A DNA stretch of 64,000 bases. Origin: an uncultured Lachnospiraceae bacterium (lineage in GTDB: Bacteria; Bacillota; Clostridia; Lachnospirales; Lachnospiraceae). The position numbers were made by a program, and so were the translations under genes. The stretch spans positions 54,787 through 118,786 of the forward strand of contig CANPXP010000002.1 in NCBI GenBank assembly GCA_947586255.1. The letters are read 5' to 3'. The notes beneath the pieces are model-generated. The model was not told where the DNA came from and did not search any database. It saw only the letters and a program-made list of their open reading frames with translations. Positions 25,272-34,245 of the stretch are shown here, in pieces; within the stretch, counting starts at the first letter, position 1; every line of letters begins with the position of its first letter.

Positions 25272-26916
25272 CTTCCGTCTCTCCGCCAAAAGTAAAATGA
25301 AACAGGATCGGAAACGCCGCAAACAGCCCGTACGCATAACGAAATTCATTGTACACCGGCGTCGCCAGAAGCAGCGTCGCGAGCATCATGAAAAACGGCG
25401 CAAAAACGACCGCGCTCTTTCCGCGATATACCGCATAGGCGAGACAGAACACCAGAAGCCACGTGTTCAGTCCCAGACTCCACACCCTGTTGTACAGCTC
25501 CAAAAATCCCATCAGGTAATCGTGCATGGCCAGCTCATCGTCATAGGTGAACAGCTTGCGCTGCGCCGCAATCCCCAGCGGATTGTCCACCATATAGTAC
25601 TCCCCGTAAGGATACTCGTAATCCGGCACGCTGTACGCCCAGAAACCGGCAGTCTGCCTGACCTGGGCCACCAGGTACTGCAGCGGGTTCCGCAGGCCGA
25701 CCCGCAGCCACAGCATGAAGTAGTCCGCCTTGTGATCCTCGATCTCCCGCTGATTCCCGAATTCCCTGATCAGGCTTTTGACCGGATCAAACAGGTGTGG
25801 ATTATAGTATGCTTCCGCCCCCTCCAGCGGGATCACTCTGCCGAGCAGCTCCGTCTCCTCCTCCGTCAGCTCTCCGCCCTTCAGATAGGCGCAGAGCAGA
25901 TGCTGGGTCGGCATGGTCAGACTCTCGATGGTATCCGGCGGCTGCACATGCATCGCCCGCAGAACAGGCCCCTGCCAGAGAAGATAGCACACAAGTACCG
26001 CCAGGATGTACAGGAGCGTCCCGCGCGGAAAATTCTTCCTGCATCCGCCCTCCCGCCGCGCGCTTTCCCTGATTTTCACAACGAGCAGGCAGGCCGCAGT
26101 GCCCGCAAAGATGAATATGCCGTTGCTCCGCAGCAGACACACCGCCAGCCCGGCCACAAAACAGGAAAGCCATGCACCCGCTCCCGCATCCGGATCGGCC
26201 GTGGCCGTCAGCCATGCAAAGAACAGGAGCGCCGCGGTAAAAAACGCGTCCTTCCCCATGCAGATCGCCTGCATCGCATTGATCGGCAGAAGCGCATAAA
26301 ACAGGAGCGCCAAGGCAAGCCACAGCGCCCTCGTCCCTCTGATATACAGCTGATACAGGAAAAATGCGAAGACCATCGCCATGACCGCCGCCTGCACGAA
26401 GGTATAAAAAGCAGCGCCTCCCGTGTACGTGCCGGATACGCGATATCCGATCATAAAGAAAAAGCGCATGAGCAGCGTGTGAAAATACGGGTGATGATTG
26501 GAGCGCTCCGCCAGACCTAAGAACTGTTCGATCTGCCACACGGCGTCATTGTTCAGCCAGCCCGGATAGTACATCAGATAATAGGGCAGATAGCACAGCA
26601 GGCAGACCGCCGCAAAGAGCAGCCAGACATACCGCCTCTCCCGCCGCCTTTTCCTGATGCAGGCGGCCGGCAGGCGCGGCAGTCTTGCCGCAAGGGCGGC
26701 CCTGTTTGAAAATAAAAGACACAGCGCCAAAAGCGCCGCGTAGCTGCCGCCAAACCACAGCGCGAACCTGCCCGCATTGCGGACAAGTCCCAAATACCGC
26801 GCCGTCTCCAGATCTCCGAGAATCACGCACACGGCATAGAACAGTGCAAAAGGAATCAGTATCAGAAGCTGCCGCCTTCCCGGCAGCTTGATTGTGTCAT
26901 CTGTCAGTCTCCCCAT
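25255..26916 (-). CDS. DUF6020-like polytopic membrane protein
   Basis: A 553-residue protein with roughly a dozen membrane helices. After the first helices it has YPGWLNNDAVWQIEQ and then SNHHPYFHTLLMRF, the extracytoplasmic Asp plus HHP pattern of DUF6020 and related GT-C-like membrane proteins. The paralogue at 44685-46499 has YPGFFVYDAQEEW and THHPLVHVLL in the same places. A later periplasmic domain precedes the last helices. It may use a polyprenyl-phosphate sugar to modify the glycan outside the cell. The start at MGRLTDDTIK is the only ATG near the first helix, though its ribosome site is weak. Function unproven. Confidence 0.82.
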   Translation of the reverse strand: MGRLTDDTIKLPGRRQLLILIPFALFYAVCVILGDLETARYLGLVRNAGRFALWFGGSYAALLALCLLFSNRAALAARLPRLPAACIRKRRRERRYVWLLFAAVCLLCYLPYYLMYYPGWLNNDAVWQIEQFLGLAERSNHHPYFHTLLMRFFFMIGYRVSGTYTGGAAFYTFVQAAVMAMVFAFFLYQLYIRGTRALWLALALLFYALLPINAMQAICMGKDAFFTAALLFFAWLTATADPDAGAGAWLSCFVAGLAVCLLRSNGIFIFAGTAACLLVVKIRESARREGGCRKNFPRGTLLYILAVLVCYLLWQGPVLRAMHVQPPDTIESLTMPTQHLLCAYLKGGELTEEETELLGRVIPLEGAEAYYNPHLFDPVKSLIREFGNQREIEDHKADYFMLWLRVGLRNPLQYLVAQVRQTAGFWAYSVPDYEYPYGEYYMVDNPLGIAAQRKLFTYDDELAMHDYLMGFLELYNRVWSLGLNTWLLVFCLAYAVYRGKSAVVFAPFFMMLATLLLATPVYNEFRYAYGLFAAFPILFHFTFGGETEDEKVV

Positions 26917-28045
26917 CGGTTTCCCGTTTCTCCCCTGTATCCTGCGCCGCCCACTCGCGCAGTTTCCCGACATAGGTCTCTGTCGTGTACTCCCCGGCGC
27001 GCTCGAGCGCCATCCGGCTGTAATGCGCCGCCTTATCCCGGTCCTCCAGCAACGCTTCGATCTCCTTTGCCAGAGCCCGTTCCTCCTCTGTGATAACCTG
27101 CGGGTCGAAATTCTCCTCAGGGCTCATGTTCGGGATCAGAACGCCGTAACGATCCCCCAGTATCTCTCGCGGGCCCGTCATACAGTCGGTCGCAATGACC
27201 GGAAGCCCCAGAGCCATCGCCTCCACCATCGCGTTCGGGAAGCCTTCATAGTGAGAGGTAAGCACATACAGGCTGCCTCTTTTCAGATAGGGGTACGGAT
27301 TCTTCTTAAGCCCGGCGAAGCAGACTGCATTCGCGATTCCAAGCCCGCGCGCCAGCTCCCTGTACGCCTCGAAACCGCCCTCGCCGACAATGACAAGTCT
27401 CGTGTCCGCCAGCCGCTCGTGCACGAGCGCGAAACTCTTCAGAAGATGCCAGAAGCCCTTGACCGGGTCTTCCCGCCCCATCGAAACCAGAACGCGGCCG
27501 TCCCGCCAAGGCAGCGCGGCCTCCCTCCGCCCGGCCAGCTCCCGTACCTGCCGTATATCAAACGGATTGCTGAGAGCGACCGCCTTATCACAGCGGTATT
27601 TCGTCCGTATCTCGCCGCATATCGTCTCGGAACAGCAGATCACTCTGTCCGCGCACCTGCAAAACAGTCTGATCTGCCCCGGATGTTCCATGTCCATATA
27701 GCTTCTGATCCCCAGCCATTTCTTCGCCCTGCCGCCTGCGGCGATGTTGGCCAGATTGGCCGTCGGCCCGAAGCTGTAGGCGATGTCCGTATGCTCCCTG
27801 CGCATGAGCGCACGAAGCTTCAGCCCGCGCAGAAACACATACACAAGCTTGCCCAGCCATCCCGGACGGCTCGGAAGATGCAGATCTGCCACCGGAATCC
27901 CTCTCACGTCGTAGGCGATATCCGCGGAATCAAAGACGGCGATCCGCACCCGAAAATAAGGCTGCAGCAGTCTGGCCGTAGCGGCGCAGACCTTTTCAAA
28001 CCCGCCCTGATGAAGAGCCGGCACAATCAGCAAGATATTTTTCAT
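26897..28045 (-). CDS. GT4 family glycosyltransferase
   Basis: A 382-residue GT-B enzyme. The start at MKNILLIVPALHQGGFEKV overlaps the upstream stop as ATGA. The C-terminal domain has VSMGREDPVKGF, then TSHYEGFPNAMVEAMALGLPVIATD with the E-x7-E motif, and TGPREIL. These mark a retaining GT4 enzyme. Two GT4 genes in a row (this one and 28042-29223) imply consecutive sugar additions to the same lipid-linked chain. The donor is unknown. Confidence 0.9.
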   Translation of the reverse strand: MKNILLIVPALHQGGFEKVCAATARLLQPYFRVRIAVFDSADIAYDVRGIPVADLHLPSRPGWLGKLVYVFLRGLKLRALMRREHTDIAYSFGPTANLANIAAGGRAKKWLGIRSYMDMEHPGQIRLFCRCADRVICCSETICGEIRTKYRCDKAVALSNPFDIRQVRELAGRREAALPWRDGRVLVSMGREDPVKGFWHLLKSFALVHERLADTRLVIVGEGGFEAYRELARGLGIANAVCFAGLKKNPYPYLKRGSLYVLTSHYEGFPNAMVEAMALGLPVIATDCMTGPREILGDRYGVLIPNMSPEENFDPQVITEEERALAKEIEALLEDRDKAAHYSRMALERAGEYTTETYVGKLREWAAQDTGEKRETDGETDR

Positions 28046-29223
28046 AAGCCCGAACAGTCTCCTTTTAAATAAAAATCGGCGTAGCGCTTCGCCTGTTCCC
28101 GCACATCGAAGCCGGCCGCGCACATCTCACCGCAGGTATCCCGCCTCTCATAGTCCGCGCCGGCAAGAACCGCCTGCGCCCACGCTTCCGGCGGAAGATC
28201 GATGCTCATATATGTGACCAGATCCGTGGCCCGCGCCTCCCTTGTCACCGTGTCCGACACAAGACAGCGGAGTCCGGCGGCCTGCGCCTCCACCAGCACG
28301 CCCGGCAATCCTTCATAGAAAGAGGGCAGCAGAAAGAAATCAAATGCCTGATAATACGCCTCCGGGCATTGCTGATTGCCCGCAAACAGTACCCTGTCCC
28401 CGATTCCCAGTTCCTCGCATTGCCGCTGCGCCGCGGCCCTGCCCTCGCCGTCGCCGACCAGCACCAGCACCGCGTCCTCGCGCGCGGCGCAGACCGCCGC
28501 AAAAATCCTGATAAGGTACGGATGATTCTTCGGATAATAGAATCGCCCCACATGACCGAGAACAAACCTGTCCTCTATCCCCAATTCCCTGCGGAGCGCA
28601 GACCGCACGTCCGGGTTGTAAGTAAATTTCCGCACATCCACGGCATTGTGTATAATCCTGACCCTGCCCGCCTTCACCCGCGCTTCCCCGAACGCATCCG
28701 CGCCGGCGGCCTCGGAACAGGCGAAACAGTAATCCGCCCGGCGGTACAGCTTCCTTCGCATCACCTTCGTGGCCAGCGCCTTCAGCCCTCTGCCTGTGCC
28801 CGCGCTGCGGGAATGCGCCACCGTGACTGGCACGCCGGCACGCTTGGCGATGGGCAGATAGACGGCCGCCGTGCTCGTCATGTGCCCCTGCACCACGCGG
28901 AACTCGTGATGCGCAGCGAAGAAAGCCCGCACCGCACGCCGGTAGGTCAGATAATTGTATCCCTTAAACTTCGGGAGCACATAGATCCTGCCGCCCAGGC
29001 TGGCGATCTCCCTGTCGTAAAACTGGGGTTCTCTGCCCGAAGCGTCGTCCCCTGCTCTCTTCACGGCGCTGCTGTGCACCAGAAAGTCAAACTGAATGGC
29101 GTTCCTGTCCATCTGGCGGTACAGGTCCATAATCCTGCTCTCCGCGCCGCCCGGTCCGGTGCCGCCGAGCACATGCAGTATGCGTATCGGTTCCGCAGCT
29201 GTCGTCTCCATTTGATTTTTCAT
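28042..29223 (-). CDS. GT4 family glycosyltransferase
   Basis: A 393-residue GT-B enzyme resembling the EpsF/CapM-like branch: IRILHVLGGTGPGGAESRIMDLYR at the N-terminus, VTVAHSRSAG in the middle, GHVGRFYYPKNH and PSFYEGLPGVLVEAQAAGLRCL with the E-x7-E motif in the C-terminal domain. The start ATG overlaps the stop of the formyltransferase-like gene as ATGA, so they are coupled. It would add a sugar in the cytoplasm. The donor cannot be told from sequence. Confidence 0.9.
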   Translation of the reverse strand: MKNQMETTAAEPIRILHVLGGTGPGGAESRIMDLYRQMDRNAIQFDFLVHSSAVKRAGDDASGREPQFYDREIASLGGRIYVLPKFKGYNYLTYRRAVRAFFAAHHEFRVVQGHMTSTAAVYLPIAKRAGVPVTVAHSRSAGTGRGLKALATKVMRRKLYRRADYCFACSEAAGADAFGEARVKAGRVRIIHNAVDVRKFTYNPDVRSALRRELGIEDRFVLGHVGRFYYPKNHPYLIRIFAAVCAAREDAVLVLVGDGEGRAAAQRQCEELGIGDRVLFAGNQQCPEAYYQAFDFFLLPSFYEGLPGVLVEAQAAGLRCLVSDTVTREARATDLVTYMSIDLPPEAWAQAVLAGADYERRDTCGEMCAAGFDVREQAKRYADFYLKGDCSGL

Positions 29224-30140
29224 GTCAGAATATCGCCCACCTTCAGCTCTTTTGCACACTCGTAGCTGTCGATCAGGAGCGAGCCGTCCACCGTGCGCAC
29301 AATCGGCTTGCCGTCAAACACGTCTATAATCTCCCCCGGCGCATAGGCCGAGAAGTCTATCATCTCATCGAAGGGCTGCGCCTTCCACACAGTCACCCGG
29401 TCCTCGCCGCACACCGCAAAGGCCCCCGGGAACGGTGCCGCCACCCCGCGGATCAGATTATAGATATTTCTGGTCCGCTCATGGAAGTCGATTTTGCCGT
29501 CGGCCGCGGTCCGCTTCTCATACCACGAATCGAAGTCCTTAGAGTCCGTGCGCACGCAGATATCACCTTTTTCATAGGACTGCAGCAGCCTGCGGATCAG
29601 ATTCTTGGAACAGATCATATTCTTGTACTGCGCCGTCCTGATATCGTCGTGTGGCGTGATGGAGAACATCTCCGTCGCAAAGATATTCGGACTGTCCGCC
29701 TTCTCGTCATAGCGGAACAGATTCAGATTGAATCTGGTATCGCCGAGAATAATCGACCAGTTGAGAGGCGACCGGCCGCGCCCGAAAGGCAGATAGCCGC
29801 AATTGCCGTGAAACCCGTAGATACCGTAAGCGAACCGATCCAATACGCTCTTCGGGATCAGACGCTGCCAGCCCATAGAGATGCCGATGTCAAACTCATT
29901 TTCCGCGAGAAAGCGCTGTGTCTTGTCGTCCGTCAGAAAATAACTGTCCGCCTCATGCACCGGAATTCCATACTTCTCTGTCAGAACCGCGAGTCCCTTG
30001 TATCCCGAAACCTGATTCTTCTTCGTCACCTCGGGACTGATGGTAATCACCAGATCTACCGGGCAGATGGTATTCTGAATAAACTCCACGATATTTTCCG
30101 ACGTGTCCTTGACGCCGAATACAACCACTCTGTACTTCAT
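29220..30140 (-). CDS. Formyltransferase-fold protein lacking the catalytic Asn
   Basis: A 306-residue protein started at MKYRVVVFGVKD, 9 bases after GGGGAGG. The middle reads YGFHGN then LPFGRGRSPLNW, clearly the ArnA/Fmt formyltransferase core. His111 and Asp149 (in KADSPN) are present, but the position two residues before the histidine, normally Asn, is Gly109. The C-terminal part (about 210-300) resembles the OB-like domain of formyltransferases. It may be catalytically altered, use another acyl donor, or be a folate-independent relative. The upstream gene is a deacetylase, which suggests removal of one acyl group followed by addition of another, but this is inference. Confidence 0.85.
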   Translation of the reverse strand: MKYRVVVFGVKDTSENIVEFIQNTICPVDLVITISPEVTKKNQVSGYKGLAVLTEKYGIPVHEADSYFLTDDKTQRFLAENEFDIGISMGWQRLIPKSVLDRFAYGIYGFHGNCGYLPFGRGRSPLNWSIILGDTRFNLNLFRYDEKADSPNIFATEMFSITPHDDIRTAQYKNMICSKNLIRRLLQSYEKGDICVRTDSKDFDSWYEKRTAADGKIDFHERTRNIYNLIRGVAAPFPGAFAVCGEDRVTVWKAQPFDEMIDFSAYAPGEIIDVFDGKPIVRTVDGSLLIDSYECAKELKVGDILT

Positions 30141-30160
30141 CCTCTTCGCCTCCCCGTATT

Positions 30161-30919
30161 TCAATGCCGCACGGCACGCAGGAGCCTGACTGACAGGAAC
30201 TTGCACTGCGCCAGCAGATACTCCGCGATCCTGCCGGGCGCATGCCGCGTGACGGGCGCCATCTCCAGATATTCCTTATAGGAAATCATATCCTGCCTGT
30301 GCTCTCTGAACAGACGGGCATACCGCTGCTTCTCCTCCTCCGTGACCGTGTTGGCATGGATCACCAGCGTGGTCGCTCCTCCTTTGCCCTTCAGGCTCCG
30401 ACTCAGCTTAAAAGAGATCGGATAGAAGGTCAGTCCGCGGTACCGATAGGGCCTCTTGCCGAAGCCGTCCGTGACTCCGGTATAGCCGCTCTCCCTGAGC
30501 GCTCTGAGCGTATTGGCGTCGTAGGAGTGCGACGGCGCCATAAAAATGTCGGTTTCAATGCCGTTTTCGGCCAGCTCTTCCCTGCCTCTTCGCAGCATCT
30601 CCCTCTGCCTGCCATACGGAAGCCCCGCGAATTCCGAATTGCGGTTGAGCGGAAACAGACCGCCCCGTTTCGTTGTGTAGAGGTGGTGCAGACCATGTAC
30701 CGCAAAGACGTATCCCTCATCCGCGAGAGCGCGCATCACCTCATAGAAATCTTCCCTGGCAGGTTCACAGTGCAGCTTCGGATCACGGTTATCCGGCACG
30801 ATGCCGAGCAGCGGCGCGATGCCTGCCTCCCGGAAAAGCTCCCTAAAAAATCTGAAATTTCCCCAGTTCATATCGGGCGTGATATCGTCCATACGAACCG
30901 CAATCTTTCTGGCTGTCAT
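30161..30919 (-). CDS. DUF2334-like deacetylase
   Basis: A 252-residue protein of the NodB-like fold, DUF2334 branch. VRMDDITPDMNW near residue 8 carries the Asp-Asp metal motif, FAVHGLHHLY near 73 the paired histidines, and MAPSHSYD near 128 a further metal-site block. No signal peptide is visible, so it probably acts in the cytoplasm on a nucleotide sugar or a lipid-linked sugar. It starts after a GGAGG site and lies 3 bases after the GT10 gene and 20 before the formyltransferase-like gene, so all three are likely in one transcript. Substrate is unknown. Confidence 0.85.
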   Translation of the reverse strand: MTARKIAVRMDDITPDMNWGNFRFFRELFREAGIAPLLGIVPDNRDPKLHCEPAREDFYEVMRALADEGYVFAVHGLHHLYTTKRGGLFPLNRNSEFAGLPYGRQREMLRRGREELAENGIETDIFMAPSHSYDANTLRALRESGYTGVTDGFGKRPYRYRGLTFYPISFKLSRSLKGKGGATTLVIHANTVTEEEKQRYARLFREHRQDMISYKEYLEMAPVTRHAPGRIAEYLLAQCKFLSVRLLRAVRH

Positions 30920-30922
30920 TCC

Positions 30923-31861
30923 CTATGCGCCTCCGCCCTGCTGCCCTGCCAGATAATGCTCGTACAGATAATCCTGCATGTTGACGTACTCCTGCACCCG
31001 CTGATAGTTGTCCAGGACCGCCGGAAGCCTCTCCTCATACGTCTCGGGCGTGCACTCCCGTATTCTGCGGCACGCCTCCTCAAGATCCGGTTTCTCCAAT
31101 AGGATCATGCCGTCCGTGTTAAAAAAGTCCGCTATCCTGCGCGCCCCCAGATACACCGGGATGGTCTGCGCCGCAAAGCAGCTCGTGAGCCGTTCAGAAA
31201 AATAGTAATCCGAGATATCGTTCTCAACAACCAGTGAAAAACGGTAGCGATCCAGCGTCTCGTCCACGCTCTCCACATAATCGCCGCCGTCAAATCTGCC
31301 GTAAGTGTCGGCCAGCCGTTCTCTCTTGCACAGTCTGGCAAGCTCCAGACGGAATCTGTGCAGCTCACAGATGACCTTGTCTGAGGACAGGATCGACAGG
31401 TCTCTGTCCTTCTCCCGGTACAGTCCGTCCCGCATACTGCGGTTCCAGATCCCGGCCGCCACAGGATAAAATCTCGCATTCTCTATATCGTTGAGGATTC
31501 TCTCGTCGTAGGTAAAAATATAGCGGAACTCCCGCTCAAGCCCTCTGTGTCTTCGAAATACCTCATAGTCTTCCGGCACGATCGTCCTCGACTCCGTCAG
31601 CATACCATATTTGACGCGCGGCCTGCCGAGTGGTTTCGGCATCGCCTCCGGACCGTAGAAATGCGTATCCAGCCCATAGTTGTACCGATCCCAAAAGAAA
31701 TATCTGCCCTCGTGGCCGAAGGGCGCGTGTCTGGAATGTCTGTTTCTGATAAAATAAGTCTCGAGCGGCTGCCCATCAGCATTGTATATGCGCGGCATCG
31801 TGCCGTCGATCTCATATTCTCTGGCTATCTGTATATGATATCCGCCCAGTCTGAATTCCAT
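30923..31861 (-). CDS. GT10 alpha-1,3/4-fucosyltransferase-like protein
   Basis: A 312-residue protein. The C-terminal segment FSLVVENDISDYYFSERL followed by IPVYLGA (about residues 210-240) is the GT10 signature that binds GDP-fucose in bacterial alpha-1,3-fucosyltransferases. An FTYDER motif lies upstream at about 117-122. The start has AGAGG 6 bases away. It should place fucose on a GlcNAc- or Glc-like residue. Together with two GT11-like genes, the locus could build several fucosylated branches. The heptad repeats seen in Helicobacter enzymes are absent. Confidence 0.88.
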   Translation of the reverse strand: MEFRLGGYHIQIAREYEIDGTMPRIYNADGQPLETYFIRNRHSRHAPFGHEGRYFFWDRYNYGLDTHFYGPEAMPKPLGRPRVKYGMLTESRTIVPEDYEVFRRHRGLEREFRYIFTYDERILNDIENARFYPVAAGIWNRSMRDGLYREKDRDLSILSSDKVICELHRFRLELARLCKRERLADTYGRFDGGDYVESVDETLDRYRFSLVVENDISDYYFSERLTSCFAAQTIPVYLGARRIADFFNTDGMILLEKPDLEEACRRIRECTPETYEERLPAVLDNYQRVQEYVNMQDYLYEHYLAGQQGGGA

Positions 31862-31879
31862 ACCGTCCTCTCATTGTCG

Positions 31880-32857
31880 CTATTTCAAATACGCCCGATA
31901 CCAGTCGATCGCAAGCGCAATACCCTTCTCGAAATCATACTCCGGATCATAGCCGAGCAGCTCGCGCGCCTTGCTGATATCCGCGTTGGAATCCCGCACA
32001 TCGCCTTTGCGCGGCGGGCCGTAATTCGGCTTCACATCCATACCGAGCGCCCTGCACAGGTGCTCATAGATGTCTATCAGGAACAGTCTGCCTCCCGCGC
32101 CGATGTTGAACGCCTGTCCAGCGGCCTCGGAGGAAGCCAGACACGCCCTCAGATTCGCTTCGATCACATTGTCGATATAGGTGAAATCTCTCGACTGTCT
32201 GCCGTCGCCGTTGATGGTCGGCACCTCGCCGTGCAGAAGCTGCCGAAGAAATTTCGGAATGACGGCGGCGTACATACCCTCCGGATCCTGTCTGCGGCCA
32301 AAGACATTGAAATAGCGCAGGCCGTATGTGTCCAGACCGTACAGCTCCCTGTACAGTCTCCCGTATTCCTCGTCCACCTTTTTCGTCAGCGCATACGGCG
32401 CAAGCACCTTCCCCTCGTGTCCTTCCCGCTTTGGCAGTTCCGTGGAATCGCCGTACACCGAGGAACTGGATGCATACACGAACTTTTCAACGCTATTCTG
32501 TCTCGATGCCTCCATCATGTTCAGCGTTCCCCGAATATTGATCTCCTCATACAGAAGCGGCATCTCGATACTGCGCGGAACGCTTCCCCACGCCGCCTGA
32601 TGAAGCACATAGCGCACGCCCTCCGTCGCCTTCATGCAGGTGTCCAGATCCCGGATATCCCCCTCAATAAAAGTAAACCTGTCACTGGCCGTAAGGGGCT
32701 CAATATTCTCGTACTTCCCTGTGGAGAGATTATCCAGGCAGCGCACGATATGGCCCATATCGATCAGCGCCTCACAGATGTTGGAGCCGATAAAGCCCGC
32801 GCCTCCGGTCACCAGAAATATACTTTGCTTGTCAAACTGCAGCTCACGAAATCCCAT
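31880..32857 (-). CDS. UDP-GlcNAc 4-epimerase-like SDR (WbpP/TviC type)
   Basis: A 325-residue extended SDR. The NAD site is VTGGAGFIGSN (about 16-26), and the catalytic residues are in the SSSSVYG segment (about 130-136) and Tyr155/Lys159 (YALTK). The AAWGSVPRSIEMP region matches WbpP/TviC/VipB enzymes, which interconvert UDP-GlcNAc/UDP-GalNAc or their uronic acids, more closely than GalE. The WbpO/TviB-like dehydrogenase gene lies one gene upstream, the same pairing as in Pseudomonas O6 and Vi antigen loci. The expected product is UDP-GalNAc or UDP-GalNAcA. Broad C4-epimerase function is near certain; the exact substrate is inferred. Confidence 0.92.
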   Translation of the reverse strand: MGFRELQFDKQSIFLVTGGAGFIGSNICEALIDMGHIVRCLDNLSTGKYENIEPLTASDRFTFIEGDIRDLDTCMKATEGVRYVLHQAAWGSVPRSIEMPLLYEEINIRGTLNMMEASRQNSVEKFVYASSSSVYGDSTELPKREGHEGKVLAPYALTKKVDEEYGRLYRELYGLDTYGLRYFNVFGRRQDPEGMYAAVIPKFLRQLLHGEVPTINGDGRQSRDFTYIDNVIEANLRACLASSEAAGQAFNIGAGGRLFLIDIYEHLCRALGMDVKPNYGPPRKGDVRDSNADISKARELLGYDPEYDFEKGIALAIDWYRAYLK

Positions 32858-32861
32858 CTCT

Positions 32862-34244
32862 TCATAAACCTCGCTCTGTTCTTGATCTTGTATTTACGAT
32901 CTGCCGGAAGTCATCCCGCAGAATTTCTCTTCCCAGCAGAAAAAACGCCATGTAAAAAAGTGAAAATCCATAGATCATATAGCGTGAAAGGCACATGATC
33001 GTCATGGAAGTCGCGCAGACATTCGCCGCGATGGACAGGAGCGCGACGGCCATAACCGCGGCCGCTTCACTTTTCCTTCTGCGTTTCAGCCGCCATGCGG
33101 ACAGCGCGGCGGCAGCGATATAGAGCAAAAGCGCCAGCCAGCTGACCAACGGATGCACGACGGCGATGCTGCGCACAAACCCATAAATGCACAGCGACAG
33201 ATAATCATACAGCCATTGCCCGAAACATGCCGGCAGAAGCTTTTCGAGCATCCGGCCCGCCGCCTCGTCCGAAAGCCTGCTCTGCGTATAGTAGTCTCTC
33301 GTCTCCTCAAGCGTCCAGTAATACTCGGAGAATCCCGCCTCCAGCACATCAAATTTCAGCCTGTCATGACAGGCCTCCAAATGCTTTGCCCGCTCGTCGA
33401 GGGTATCGCCGCCGTACCGGTAATTGGCGCCTATCGCATCCGCCTCGGCATAAAACTTATCGAAAAAGCGTCTCTCCAGACTGTCATTCGGGAATACCTT
33501 CCCGTTCTCCTCATCGCACGCATAGAACACATTCGTCAGCGTATTGACCCGGCCATAGGTATTGCCCATAAAATATCCCGTCACGAAATAGTTGTAAGTG
33601 TGTATCGCCAGACTCCTCATCCCGAAAGCGCACACCACCGCCAGCGCGGGCAGAAGGAGCCGTCTGAACCGTCTGCGTACAATCAGCATGACACAGAAAA
33701 CGACAAGCCATACAAGAATCGCCGCCATCATCTGCCCTCTCGTCATGGAGAGAAGCCACGCGAAGACAAGCGCCCACAGCGCGTCGGATTTCCGGTCCTC
33801 CAAAACCATGCGCAGCAGAAACAACACATAAATCTGAAACAACGGCATGCACAGCGCCTCGCTCATGATCGAATTTTCCACGAAGATCCCGTACGACGAG
33901 GCATATCTGGTGACGATGTGCGGCGCAAGCTGTATCGCGACCAGCATAAGCTCGCCCAAAGCGCCAAGCGAAAACCTTCTGCTCAGATATTCCGCAAGCA
34001 GAAAGATGCTGCACGCCGCAAATATGTTCTGTACAATGACCGCCAGCACAAGGCCGGCCTCCTCGCCCGCTATCTTTCTGAAGAGTGCAAGGAACAGCGG
34101 ATAAAGCGGTTCTCGGTGGATATGCATGGAGATATACTGGTCGGAATCCCCATAGACGCCGACGCCGTACAGCGCATACATCCCCAGAAAGAAGAGCAGC
34201 AGTCCTATGAAAATAAACCAGTGTCGCTTTCTGTCCCCGGTCAC
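32862..34244 (-). CDS. Polytopic membrane protein, GT-C-like
   Basis: A 460-residue protein with about ten membrane helices, starting at a GTG that lies 8 bases after a GGAG site in the end of the dehydrogenase gene. After helix 1 it has VYGDSDQYISMH and then REPLYPLFLALF. An Asp-x-Asp in the first outer loop followed by a xxPLYP segment is typical of GT-C glycosyltransferases that use polyprenyl-phosphate sugars. It sits between the epimerase and dehydrogenase genes. It may glycosylate the exported polymer. I cannot assign a named family. Confidence 0.8.
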   Translation of the reverse strand: MTGDRKRHWFIFIGLLLFFLGMYALYGVGVYGDSDQYISMHIHREPLYPLFLALFRKIAGEEAGLVLAVIVQNIFAACSIFLLAEYLSRRFSLGALGELMLVAIQLAPHIVTRYASSYGIFVENSIMSEALCMPLFQIYVLFLLRMVLEDRKSDALWALVFAWLLSMTRGQMMAAILVWLVVFCVMLIVRRRFRRLLLPALAVVCAFGMRSLAIHTYNYFVTGYFMGNTYGRVNTLTNVFYACDEENGKVFPNDSLERRFFDKFYAEADAIGANYRYGGDTLDERAKHLEACHDRLKFDVLEAGFSEYYWTLEETRDYYTQSRLSDEAAGRMLEKLLPACFGQWLYDYLSLCIYGFVRSIAVVHPLVSWLALLLYIAAAALSAWRLKRRRKSEAAAVMAVALLSIAANVCATSMTIMCLSRYMIYGFSLFYMAFFLLGREILRDDFRQIVNTRSRTERGL

Positions 34245-34245
34245 T

